Shown in pieces: positions 52,133 to 60,084 of a DNA stretch of 64,000 nucleotides (positions are counted from its first letter, which is position 1; each line of letters begins with the position of its first letter). Origin of the DNA: an uncultured Sphingomonadaceae bacterium. Lineage in GTDB: Bacteria; Pseudomonadota; Alphaproteobacteria; Sphingomonadales; Sphingomonadaceae. Both the position numbers and the translations under genes were made by a program. The notes beneath the pieces were generated by a model, which worked only from the letters and a program-made list of their open reading frames with translations, ran no database searches and was not told the origin of the DNA. The DNA lies in the NCBI GenBank assembly GCA_947488625.1, contig CANKZR010000001.1:186001-250000 (forward strand), in the 5' to 3' direction.

Positions 52133-52267
52133 ATGAAGCGCACTTTCCAGCCGAGCAATCTCGTGCGTGCCCGTCGCCACGGCTTCTTCGCCCGCAAGGC
52201 GACCCCCGGTGGCCGTAACGTGTTGCGGAACCGTCGCCGCAAGGGCCGCAAGAAACTTTCGGCATAA
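52133..52267 (+). CDS. rpmH: 50S ribosomal protein L34
   Basis: A 44-residue ribosomal protein: [20 protein letters not shown] at the N-terminus and [11 protein letters not shown] at the end, the standard L34 pattern. GAAGGTTTGAACC leads the ATG. It is separated from rnpA by 270 bp, longer than the few tens of bases common in bacteria, with a terminator-like hairpin inside the gap. Confidence 0.97.
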   Translation: MKRTFQPSNLVRARRHGFFARKATPGGRNVLRNRRRKGRKKLSA

Positions 52268-52537
52268 TCTGCTTTGGCCTCAGGCGTTGGCGCTCGCGTC
52301 TACTCGCCAAGTCAATTCGCTGAGGTTTCCCGCCCTGACTGGGCCATGCGCGTTCTCGCTTGCGGGCTCCTTGCGGGGCCCGTTTTCTTGTATTGTCGAT
52401 AACTTGCGCTGTCTCCCATGCCTGAAGGGCGATGACAGCGCGCAACTGCGCACCGCTTGGTAGAGCGCAGGCGAGCGGACGAGAGTGCCGGCGCTTGAGG
52501 CTAAACAAATAACGAATCGGCACCTATCTCTTCTTCC
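52268..52537 (+). other. rpmH-rnpA intergenic stretch without a gene
   Basis: This 270-bp stretch is the longest gene-free interval in the window. It contains a T-tailed hairpin (52363-52391), and in its second half (GCGCAACTGCGCAC and surrounding) short GC-rich dyads, but no convincing reading frame of its own. A promoter for rnpA must lie here; the AT-rich TAAACAAATAACGAAT at 52502-52517 is the likeliest location, though no good -35/-10 pair stood out. Confidence 0.5.
52363..52391 (+). terminator. Intrinsic terminator-like hairpin between rpmH and rnpA
   Basis: CGGGCTCC and GGGGCCCG form an 8-bp stem with one G-T pair and a 4-nt loop, followed by TTTTCTTGT. It would stop the rpmH message, leaving rnpA-yidD-yidC-engB with their own promoter. 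Confidence 0.6.
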
Positions 52538-52918
52538 ATGACCCCCACTGTCCTCACCCGGCGCGCGGATTTCCTCGCTGCGAATCGGGGTTTGCGCAAT
52601 GCGCGGCCCGGTTTCGTGCTGTTGACGCGTCCGAATGACGGGCAGGGCGTGCGTTACGGGATCACCGTGACCAAGAAGATCGGCAATGCCGTTGTGCGCA
52701 ATCGTATGAAGCGGCGCTTTCGCGAGCTGTTGCGCGACGCTTTGCCCGAACACGGTCTGCCCGATCACGACCACGTACTGATAGGGCGCGAAGGCGGACG
52801 CACGCGGGACTTCGCACAGATGGCCAAGGAACTTTCCATCGTTTTGCAACAAGCTGCCGAAGGGAAAGGTGATACGGCTCGCCGCCCCCGGCGCGGTAGC
52901 AAGTCCCACCGGCGATGA
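52538..52918 (+). CDS. rnpA: Ribonuclease P protein component
   Basis: A 126-residue basic protein, the protein subunit of RNase P that helps remove the 5' leader of tRNAs. The RNR signature is [20 protein letters not shown] (about residues 50-69), preceded by [14 protein letters not shown] and followed by [17 protein letters not shown]. The C-terminus is Arg/Lys-rich ([15 protein letters not shown]). Length is normal. It overlaps yidD by 4 bp (ATGA), the normal bacterial order. Confidence 0.95.
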   Translation: MTPTVLTRRADFLAANRGLRNARPGFVLLTRPNDGQGVRYGITVTKKIGNAVVRNRMKRRFRELLRDALPEHGLPDHDHVLIGREGGRTRDFAQMAKELSIVLQQAAEGKGDTARRPRRGSKSHRR

Positions 52919-53142
52919 AACACCTGCTGATCCTGATTGCGCGGGGCTGGCAACTTGGCCCAAGTCGCATCCTTCCGCCCACCTGCCGCTTCCAGCCATC
53001 GTGTAGCGCCTATGCGATAGAGGCGCTGGAGAAACATGGTGCAATCAGGGGTGGATGGTTGGCCACCAAGCGTATATTGCGCTGCAATCCCTGGGGGGGA
53101 CATGGCCATGACCCTGTGCCCGAACAACCGCAAAACAATTAG
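52915..53142 (+). CDS. yidD: Membrane protein insertion efficiency factor YidD
   Basis: A 75-residue YidD protein. [40 protein letters not shown] (about residues 3-42) has the three conserved Cys (CRF...SCSAYA) and the end contains [20 protein letters not shown]. YidD assists YidC-dependent membrane insertion. It overlaps rnpA by 4 bp and ends 20 bp before yidC, the conserved order. Confidence 0.95.
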   Translation: MKHLLILIARGWQLGPSRILPPTCRFQPSCSAYAIEALEKHGAIRGGWLATKRILRCNPWGGHGHDPVPEQPQNN

Positions 53143-53162
53143 ACGCGACGGAAATCTGGATC

Positions 53163-54914
53163 TTGGACAACCAACGTAACCTTATCATCGCCGTCGTGCT
53201 GAGCGCGGTCCTGCTGTTCGGGTGGGACTTCGCCATGCGCACCTATTTCCCGGAACCGGAACAGGTGCCGGCCAACATGGCCAGCCGTGAAGACGCGCCG
53301 GTCGCGCGCGTCGACGGCCAGATTACGACCGATGCTGCCCCGGTTGTGCGCGATCTGAATACGGAACTCGGCGCAAGCGGCCGCGTGAATATCGATGCGC
53401 CGGAACTTTCCGGCACGATCAACCCCGTCGGCGCACGGATCGACGACATTACGCTGAAGACCCATCGCCAGACGGTGGAACAGGACAGCGGCCCCATTCG
53501 CCTGTTCGCGCCTGCCGGTACCGATGTGCAGCAGTTTGCTCAGTTCGGCTGGGTGGGCGAAGGCGTTTCGCTGCCCGACGCGCAGACCAACTGGCAGGTC
53601 ATCGAAGGTGACGAACTCACTCAGGAAACTCCTGTCACTCTGGGGTGGGACAATGGCGAGGGACAGCAATTCCGCCTCACCTTCCGGGTGGACGAGCATT
53701 ACATGTTCAGCGTTTCGCAGTCTGTCACCAACACTGGCGATGGTTCGATCGCACTGCGTCCCTACGCTTTCGTCAATCGCACCAGCGACACCGCCAGCGC
53801 CTCCACCTGGAACGTGCATTCCGGTCCCATTGCAGAGGGCAATGGCGAGGTGAACTTCGATTGGGATTATGACGAGGTGGCCGAGGAAGGCCCCGTAAGC
53901 CTGAGCGGCGATACGCAGTGGCTGGGCTTCACCGATATCTACTGGATGAGCGCGCTGATCGCGGACGATGCAAGCGCGGCAGAAGGTACTTTCCGCGACA
54001 CGGGCAGTGATATCTACCGCGCAGACCTGATCTACGATGCCGTCACGGTGCCAGCAGGCGAAACGGTCACGCGGACGACCCGCCTGTTTGCCGGTGCCAA
54101 GGAAAGCGCGGTGCTAGACCAGTACGAAGCACAGGGCGTCGAGCGCTTCGGCCTCGCCATCGACTGGGGGTGGTTCCGCTTCATCGCCTGGCCCATGTGG
54201 CAGGTGCTGATCTTCCTGTTTGGCCTGTTCGGCAACTTCGGCGTCGCGATCATCGCGCTGACGCTGGTGATCCGGCTGATCCTGTTCCCGATCGCGCAGA
54301 AGCAATTCCATTCCATGGCGCAGATGCGGGCCGTGCAACCCAAGATGAAGGCGCTGCAGGAACGCCACAAGGACGACAAGCAGAAGCTGCAGCAGGAAAT
54401 GGCCAAGCTGTACAAGGAAGAGAAGGTCAATCCGCTGGCGGGCTGCCTGCCGATCTTCATCCAGATCCCGATCTTCTTTGCGCTCTACAAGGTGTTGCTG
54501 TTGGCGATCGAGATGCGGCACGAGCCGTTCTTCGGCTGGTTGCGCGATCTTTCCGCGCCCGATCCGGCGACCATTCTCAACCTGTTCGGTCTGCTTCCCT
54601 TCGATCCGCCGGGTTTCTTGGCCATTGGCGTGCTGGCGGTGCTGCTGGGCTTCACCATGTGGCTGCAGTTCAAGCTGAACCCTGCAGCAATGGACCCGAT
54701 GCAGCAGCAGATCTTCATGATCATGCCATGGGTGCTGATGTTCGTGATGGCGCCGTTTGCCGCTGGCCTACTGCTCTACTGGATCAGCAACAACATCCTG
54801 ACCCTTGCGCAGCAGAAATATCTCTATGCCCGCAATCCGGAACTGAAGGCGATGATGGCGAAAGAGCGCGAAGAAAAGGCAGCCGCCGCCGAACGTGAAA
54901 AGGCCGAAGGGTGA
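53163..54914 (+). CDS. yidC: Membrane protein insertase YidC
   Basis: A 583-residue insertase. It has an N-terminal transmembrane helix (MDNQRNLIIAVVLSAVLLFGW), a large periplasmic domain (about residues 60-330), and the conserved membrane core: helix from WQVLIFLFGLFGNFGVAII (about residue 343), the cytoplasmic helical hairpin SMAQMRAVQPKMKALQERHKDDKQK (about residue 380), then CLPIFIQIPIFFALYKVLL, GVLAVLLGFTMWLQ and MFVMAPFAAGLLLYWISNN. The groove Arg is in LVIRLILFP. The start is TTG at 53163, since Met-Asp-Asn-Gln-Arg-Asn is the family beginning and no ATG is near. It overlaps engB by 4 bp. Confidence 0.97.
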   Translation: MDNQRNLIIAVVLSAVLLFGWDFAMRTYFPEPEQVPANMASREDAPVARVDGQITTDAAPVVRDLNTELGASGRVNIDAPELSGTINPVGARIDDITLKTHRQTVEQDSGPIRLFAPAGTDVQQFAQFGWVGEGVSLPDAQTNWQVIEGDELTQETPVTLGWDNGEGQQFRLTFRVDEHYMFSVSQSVTNTGDGSIALRPYAFVNRTSDTASASTWNVHSGPIAEGNGEVNFDWDYDEVAEEGPVSLSGDTQWLGFTDIYWMSALIADDASAAEGTFRDTGSDIYRADLIYDAVTVPAGETVTRTTRLFAGAKESAVLDQYEAQGVERFGLAIDWGWFRFIAWPMWQVLIFLFGLFGNFGVAIIALTLVIRLILFPIAQKQFHSMAQMRAVQPKMKALQERHKDDKQKLQQEMAKLYKEEKVNPLAGCLPIFIQIPIFFALYKVLLLAIEMRHEPFFGWLRDLSAPDPATILNLFGLLPFDPPGFLAIGVLAVLLGFTMWLQFKLNPAAMDPMQQQIFMIMPWVLMFVMAPFAAGLLLYWISNNILTLAQQKYLYARNPELKAMMAKEREEKAAAAEREKAEG

Positions 54915-55552
54915 CACCTGAAGATGAACAACTGGCCAGGGCGGCAAGCAAGCTGTTTTCGGGCCGCGTCGAATTCCTGCTATCGGCCCCGCAGCTTAAA
55001 CATCTGCCCGATCCCGATTATCCGGAGATCGCTTTTTGCGGACGGTCCAACGTCGGCAAGAGTTCGCTGATCAATGCGCTTGTGAATCGCAAGGCCATTG
55101 CGCGCGCGTCTGTCACACCCGGTCGAACGCAGGAGCTCAACTTCTTCGAGGTTGGCGATCCCACCGAATTTCGGCTGGTGGACATGCCGGGCTACGGCTT
55201 TGCCAAGGCACCGGTGAAGGTGGTGGAAAAATGGCGCAAGCTGGTGCGCACCTTCCTGCGAGGGCGCGTGCCGCTGAAACGCACGCTGGTGCTGGTGGAT
55301 AGTCGGCATGGCCTGAAAGACAGCGACCGCGACATGATGACCATGCTCGATGAAGCAGCGGTCGGTTATCGGCTGGTGCTGACCAAGGCCGACAAGATCA
55401 AGGCCAGCAGCCTTGAAACGGTGCGTGCGCAAGTCGCGGCAGAGGCGCGCAAGCATCCCGCAGCTTATCCGCAAATGCATGTGACCAGCGCGGAAAAGGG
55501 CATGGGGATCGAGGAACTGCGCGCGGCGATCCTGAAGGACATTCGCGACTAG
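54911..55552 (+). CDS. engB: Ribosome biogenesis GTPase YihA/EngB
   Basis: A 213-residue GTPase of the EngB/YsxC family, needed for 50S maturation. G1 GRSNVGKSSLINALVNRK (about residues 41-58), G2 SVTPGRTQELNFF, G3 DMPGYGFAKAP, G4 TKADKIKAS and G5-like TSAEKGMG are all seen. The start is GTG at 54911, overlapping the yidC stop (GTGA). A bidirectional terminator follows 30 bp after the stop. Confidence 0.95.
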   Translation: MTPEDEQLARAASKLFSGRVEFLLSAPQLKHLPDPDYPEIAFCGRSNVGKSSLINALVNRKAIARASVTPGRTQELNFFEVGDPTEFRLVDMPGYGFAKAPVKVVEKWRKLVRTFLRGRVPLKRTLVLVDSRHGLKDSDRDMMTMLDEAAVGYRLVLTKADKIKASSLETVRAQVAAEARKHPAAYPQMHVTSAEKGMGIEELRAAILKDIRD

Positions 55553-55582
55553 GCGAAGACGTAGCCCGCGACATACAGACAT

Positions 55583-55611
55583 AAAAAAGGCGCCAGATCG
55601 GCGCCTTTTTC
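55583..55611. terminator. Bidirectional intrinsic terminator
   Basis: AAAAAGGCGCC and GGCGCCTTTTT pair as an 11-bp stem around a 5-nt loop with T runs on both strands. It ends the engB message on the plus strand and the 16-codon micro-ORF transcript on the minus strand. Confidence 0.85.
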
Positions 55612-55630
55612 AATTGAAAGCTTGTTCGGC

Positions 55631-55681
55631 TCAGCGCGTACGCGAACCGCCGAAAAGCCAATCCCAAAAACCGCCACCCAT
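55631..55681 (-). CDS. Micro-ORF, 16-residue Gly/Trp-rich peptide (candidate)
   Basis: A 16-codon frame encoding MGGGFWDWLFGGSRTR. It has a strong ribosome-binding site (AAGGAG, 7-8 nt before ATG), a stop 20 bp before a terminator reading out of it, and a promoter-like element at 55708-55736. The peptide is very hydrophobic and aromatic in its first half, with two Trp and two Phe, and basic at the end. No known family fits. It could be a real small protein, a leader peptide or a toxin-like peptide, or the RBS/ORF match could be chance. Confidence 0.5.
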   Translation of the reverse strand: MGGGFWDWLFGGSRTR

Positions 55682-55707
55682 TGTTCGTCTCCTTGTTGCT
55701 GGGAGAC

Positions 55708-55736
55708 GTTATGAGTTAACCATATATGTTTGTAAA
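55708..55736 (-). promoter_or_regulatory. Candidate sigma-70-type promoter of the micro-ORF
   Basis: On the minus strand TTTACA (55736-55731) and CATAAC (55713-55708) are separated by 17 bp; they match consensus at 5 and 4 of 6. The promoter overlaps no other gene and begins 3 bp after the EAL gene ends, so a transcript of about 120 nt would carry the 16-codon frame to the terminator. Confidence 0.45.
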
Positions 55737-55738
55737 GT

Positions 55739-58057
55739 TTAAACTATGTTTCTTAGCACTCTGTTTTCGCTATCGTTATGATATTCAAGCACTTTTTCGA
55801 ATGTCAGGGGCACGGATATGGCGAAACCCTGCGCCACTACGCAGCCGGAATCGCGCAAAAGTGTTAACGTTCCAGAGTCTTCGACACCCTCTGCGACAAC
55901 TATGATTCGCAAGTCCCGTCCAAGCTGCAGAACGCTTTTGACGATCCCCAAGGCCTTGGGATCACTTGTCATCGGTGCGATGAACATGCGATCGATCTTG
56001 AGCTCGGAGAAGGGGAGTCGCAACAGAGCCTCGAGGCTGGCCGCACCTACCCCGAAATCGTCCATCGAGATCTTGGTGCCGAGCAGTTTCAGTTCGCCCA
56101 GAATTTCGGCTGCAAGGTCCAGGTTCGAAATTCGGAAGGTCTCGGTAATCTCCAGCGTCAGGCGGCGCGGGTCGAAGCCGCTATCGTCGAGAGCCCGGGA
56201 CACCATCGTGACAATCGAGCGCTCGTGCAGCAACGTGGCAGAGATATTCACCGCAATCGGCAAGTGCAGACCGGCGTCCTCGAACGCATTGCCCGCGTCA
56301 CAGGCCTGATCGAGAACGAATTTCGTAAGCTGGCTCATACGGCCAGCCGTTTCGCACTGGCGGATGAAGTGATCCGGTGGGATATGGCCTTTAACCGGGT
56401 CCTTCCATCGCACCAGCGCCTCGACTCCCACGATCTCCCCGGTCTGCACCATGATCTTGGGCTGGAAAGCCAGGTAGATCTCACCGTTGTTCAACGCCGC
56501 ATCGATGCGGGCCTGCAACGAGATGCTCCAGATCATGTCTTCCTGCGAAGCCATGTCGGCAATGGCAATAGGCTCGAATGTCTCGTTGGTCTTCTCAGCC
56601 GCCGCGACCGCCCCTGCAAGACGCCGTGCCACATGCGGGCTGGGGGTGATATCGATCCCGAATGTGATGCCCACGTCAACCTGCTCCTCGCCGACGATCA
56701 GTGGCGAGGCGAACAGGGCTCGCAGACCCTCCAGATGCTCGCGCAGCAGCACCGGATCCTTTTCCGCCATAGTCCAGGCCATCAGATGGCCCGGACCAAG
56801 ATAGATCGTGGCATCCTGCGTGGCCGCATTCAGACGCGCGGTAATAGCAAGAAGGTAATCGGCATGCAGTTCGATGGGAAGTGTTCGGCGGACCTCCTCG
56901 AAGCGATGGATACGCGCCACGACGATAGCGGGAACATCGTTAGCTACATCCTCGTCGGCTTCGAGGGCGGCAAAGGTGGGCAGATCAGTCTCGGGGTCGA
57001 CAAGCAGGAGATCGCGGGCCCATTTTGATCGAACCCTGAACGAGCCGTAGACAGCCAATGCCGCGAGGGCATAGGCGAAGCTGATGCGAAGGCCGACTTG
57101 AGGGCCAATGAGCGGCATCGATAGTACTATCAACGTGACCAGGCCGAATGCTGCCGAGCGGTAGGCTCTGCCCTTGATAGGGCAGATCAGTAGCAACAGG
57201 GCAAGGGTTGCCAGAAGCGTAAGCAACCCGTTGATGTAACGGGGATGCCCCGCCATCAATGTTTCTGCCGCGAAGATCGATACGATAGAATCCGAGACAG
57301 CTCCCCGCCCGGGAAGACTTGGAGCATCGCGGCGGAGGCTGACACTTTGCCCGATGATGATCTTCTTGCCTTGCAGATTGGTCAGCTTGGCATTTTGATC
57401 AATTAGTTCCGCAAACCGGTATGTAGGCACCGATGCGAGGTTGAAGCTGTAGACGACCGGGAAATCGTCCTGCGCGGAACCGGATATTCCGGCGATACTG
57501 GCGGGAAGGTTGGGAAGAGTCTCGGCACCATCCTCGACCGCGAGGGGCATATACCAGATATAGCCGAGATAGTTTCGCAGCGCGTCGAGGGCCACCTGGG
57601 GCACATCATCCGCGATCTGCGGCTGATTCTCCCGCAGGACTTTTTCAACGTTCAGGCTCGTGTCGAGGTACCGCACAAGAAACGCGTCACCCTCAAAGCC
57701 TTTCAATGCTGTATTTAACGCCCGGTCCGCTTCGGCCGTGGAGGGCTGATCGAATACGACGTTGACATAGACTTCATCGGCGCCGGCTTCGTCGAGCCGC
57801 GTGATCAAGGTCGCCAGTTGTTGCCTTGCTTGGGGCGTTCGCGGGTCGGCAAGATCGTCGGTCGCGCCGACGAATACGACTTCTCCGGAAGCGGGCTTCG
57901 ATACCAGGTTTGCCTCGATCAACCAGCCAATCTGGTCGACAGGATGGAGCAAGACGGGGACCGCCAATGCAAGGGCGATAAGGCCCGACCACGCCACGTG
58001 ACGGACGCGTTCGAGCCATTTGACCCTTCTCGTTGATGTCGAGGTCTGATCGACCAC
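55739..58057 (-). CDS. CHASE2-EAL domain protein, c-di-GMP phosphodiesterase candidate
   Basis: A 772-residue membrane protein. An N-terminal transmembrane helix (HVAWSGLIALALAVPVLL), a CHASE2 sensor region (about residues 50-270, with FVGATDDLAD, VVFDQPST) and three transmembrane helices (LLTLLATLALLLLICPI and next) precede a degenerate GGDEF-like domain (about 360-500; GGDEF reads GPGHL) and an EAL domain (about 515-770). The catalytic EAL set is intact: GVEALVRW, a Glu in LEITET, DDFGVG, LKIDRMFI and EGVED. It should hydrolyse c-di-GMP in response to an external cue. GTG at 58057 with AAAGG 6 nt upstream is preferred to the ATG at 58123, which lacks a ribosome-binding site. Confidence 0.85.
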   Translation of the reverse strand: MVDQTSTSTRRVKWLERVRHVAWSGLIALALAVPVLLHPVDQIGWLIEANLVSKPASGEVVFVGATDDLADPRTPQARQQLATLITRLDEAGADEVYVNVVFDQPSTAEADRALNTALKGFEGDAFLVRYLDTSLNVEKVLRENQPQIADDVPQVALDALRNYLGYIWYMPLAVEDGAETLPNLPASIAGISGSAQDDFPVVYSFNLASVPTYRFAELIDQNAKLTNLQGKKIIIGQSVSLRRDAPSLPGRGAVSDSIVSIFAAETLMAGHPRYINGLLTLLATLALLLLICPIKGRAYRSAAFGLVTLIVLSMPLIGPQVGLRISFAYALAALAVYGSFRVRSKWARDLLLVDPETDLPTFAALEADEDVANDVPAIVVARIHRFEEVRRTLPIELHADYLLAITARLNAATQDATIYLGPGHLMAWTMAEKDPVLLREHLEGLRALFASPLIVGEEQVDVGITFGIDITPSPHVARRLAGAVAAAEKTNETFEPIAIADMASQEDMIWSISLQARIDAALNNGEIYLAFQPKIMVQTGEIVGVEALVRWKDPVKGHIPPDHFIRQCETAGRMSQLTKFVLDQACDAGNAFEDAGLHLPIAVNISATLLHERSIVTMVSRALDDSGFDPRRLTLEITETFRISNLDLAAEILGELKLLGTKISMDDFGVGAASLEALLRLPFSELKIDRMFIAPMTSDPKALGIVKSVLQLGRDLRIIVVAEGVEDSGTLTLLRDSGCVVAQGFAISVPLTFEKVLEYHNDSENRVLRNIV

Positions 58058-58242
58058 TCCGCACCTTTCATCGCGACCGCATGTTCTCTTGCATGCGAAG
58101 GGATGGCACAGGATGGTTAACAAAGCGGCAACATCGATACCGCGAAGGACGAAGCGACACCGGTAGGTCCGTCGCGCCCGTTCATGCTCGACAGCTTCAG
58201 GCTTAACCGTTAGGCCGGGCGCAAACAGGGATTCAAGACACC

Positions 58243-58908
58243 ATGAAGCTGATTATCGGCAACAAGAATTACTCCAGCTGGTCGTTGCGCGGTTGGCTGG
58301 CGGCGAAGCAGAGTGGCCTCTCGTTCGACGAATTGACCGTTCATATCGATGGTGACGACTGGCAGGCCATGAAACGAACGGACGGTGAGTTCCAGCCATC
58401 TGCAGGCAAGGTTCCGGTGCTTTGGGATGGCGATGTCGTGGTATGGGACAGTCTCGCTATCCTCGAATACCTGGCCGACAAGGTAGGGCGCGACCGCTTC
58501 TGGCCCAAGGACGATGCCGCGCGCGGCATGGCGCGGGCAATGGTGGCGGAAATGCATTCCTCCTACCTTCCCTTGCGCCGGCAGTGCCCCATGAACATCC
58601 GCGCCCGCGCTTCGGTGAATCTTTCCGACGAAACGAAGGGCGATATCGTGCGCATCCTGGGGCTGTGGGCCGAGGCGCGCGCACGGTTCGGCAAGGGCGG
58701 ACCCTTCCTGTTCGGTACATTCAGCGCAGCGGATATTTTCTACGCGCCCATCTGCAGCCGCTTTCTGAGCTATGGCATCGGTGTTCCCGGTTTTGCGCAG
58801 GCCTACATGCAGGCCATGTGGGAACATGACTGGATGCAGCAGTGGGTGGAAGCCGCGATGGCGGAGGAATGGACCATCTCGCAATTCGAAACGGGCGATC
58901 AGGCGTGA
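58243..58908 (+). CDS. Glutathione S-transferase family protein
   Basis: A 221-residue GST. The thioredoxin-like half begins MKLIIGNKNYSSWSLRGWLA (catalytic Ser in NYSSWS), followed by GKVPVLWDGDVVVWDSLAIL (about residues 51-70; glutathione-binding cis-Pro and Asp-Ser pair), and the helical domain with FLFGTFSAADIFYAP (about residue 157). It conjugates or reduces with glutathione; the substrate is unknown. It overlaps the dapE start by 4 bp. Confidence 0.92.
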   Translation: MKLIIGNKNYSSWSLRGWLAAKQSGLSFDELTVHIDGDDWQAMKRTDGEFQPSAGKVPVLWDGDVVVWDSLAILEYLADKVGRDRFWPKDDAARGMARAMVAEMHSSYLPLRRQCPMNIRARASVNLSDETKGDIVRILGLWAEARARFGKGGPFLFGTFSAADIFYAPICSRFLSYGIGVPGFAQAYMQAMWEHDWMQQWVEAAMAEEWTISQFETGDQA

Positions 58909-60056
58909 GCGCCGATCCGCTTGCCAATGCGCGGCACCTGATCGCCTGCGAAAGCGTGACCCCGGCGCGGGGGCCCGTTTTCGACATGTTGGAGGAAATG
59001 CTGGTCGGTCTCGGTTTCGAGGTTGATCGCTTTATTCGCGGCGAGGGGCCGGAAGGCAGCGACGAGGAGCCGGTCGAGAACCTGTTCGCCATCCGCCACG
59101 GGCCGTCAGGATCGCCGCATTTCGCTTTCGCGGGCCACGTCGATGTGGTGCCCGCGGGCGACGGATGGCAGAGCGAGCCGTTCGCGCCGGAAGTGCGCTG
59201 TGAACCGGGCGGGGACCTGCTCTACGGGCGCGGTGCGGTGGACATGAAAGGTGCGATCGCCTGCATGGTTGCCGCCGTGGCCGATATACCGGCCGAGGCA
59301 GGCACGCTCAGCTTCATCATCACCGGCGACGAGGAGGGCCCAGCGCTGCACGGTACGCAGGCACTGATTGACCGGATGCGCGAGCGCGGCGACATTCCCG
59401 ACATGTGCCTGGTGGGAGAGCCGACCAGCGTGAACCGGCTGGGCGACATGATGAAGATCGGGCGACGCGGTTCGGTCAATATCTGGCTGGAAGTGGCGGG
59501 TACACAAGGTCACGTCGCCTATCCCCATCTGGCCGACAACCCGATGCCGAAGATGGTTGCCATCCTTGCCGAACTGGATGCACTGGTGCTGGACAAGGGA
59601 ACCGACTGGTTCCAGCCGAGCAGCCTGCAGATCACTGAATTCAATGTGCCGAACCGTGCGCACAACGTGATCCCCGGCAGGGCCACCGCGCGCATATCCA
59701 TCCGCTTCAACGATCAGCATTCGGGCGCTTCGCTTTCCGAAAAAGTGATGGCGATTGCCCAAAAACACGGCGGCACGGCAAGGCCGGTTATCAGCGGGGA
59801 GCCTTTCCTGACGCCGCCCGGAACGTTCTCGCAGATGATCGCCGATGCCGTAAAGGCGGAAACGGGCGTCGATCCCGAAGCCTCCACTACTGGTGGTACA
59901 TCCGATGCGCGGTTCCTCAAGGACCTGTGCCCGGTGATCGAATTCGGGCTGGTCAACGCCACCATGCACAAGACAGATGAAGCCGTGGCGGTTGACGACC
60001 TTGCCAAGCTCACGGCAATCTACCGCCGGATCGCAATGGCCGCCCTCTCTCGATGA
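58905..60056 (+). CDS. dapE: Succinyl-diaminopimelate desuccinylase
   Basis: A 383-residue M20 metallopeptidase that removes succinate from N-succinyl-LL-diaminopimelate in lysine/cell-wall synthesis. Dizinc ligands are in AGHVDVVPAGDGW (about residue 76), YGRGAVDMKGAIA, TGDEEGPALHGT (Glu pair), GEPTS and the C-terminal MHKTDEAV. ARISIRFNDQHS and STTGGTSDARF complete the family pattern. The start is GTG at 58905, overlapping the GST stop (GTGA). dapB, another gene of the pathway, is near the right edge at 63894. Confidence 0.95.
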   Translation: MSADPLANARHLIACESVTPARGPVFDMLEEMLVGLGFEVDRFIRGEGPEGSDEEPVENLFAIRHGPSGSPHFAFAGHVDVVPAGDGWQSEPFAPEVRCEPGGDLLYGRGAVDMKGAIACMVAAVADIPAEAGTLSFIITGDEEGPALHGTQALIDRMRERGDIPDMCLVGEPTSVNRLGDMMKIGRRGSVNIWLEVAGTQGHVAYPHLADNPMPKMVAILAELDALVLDKGTDWFQPSSLQITEFNVPNRAHNVIPGRATARISIRFNDQHSGASLSEKVMAIAQKHGGTARPVISGEPFLTPPGTFSQMIADAVKAETGVDPEASTTGGTSDARFLKDLCPVIEFGLVNATMHKTDEAVAVDDLAKLTAIYRRIAMAALSR

Positions 60057-60084
60057 GGGGCAGGCCGCCTAGAAAGGGATTTTC

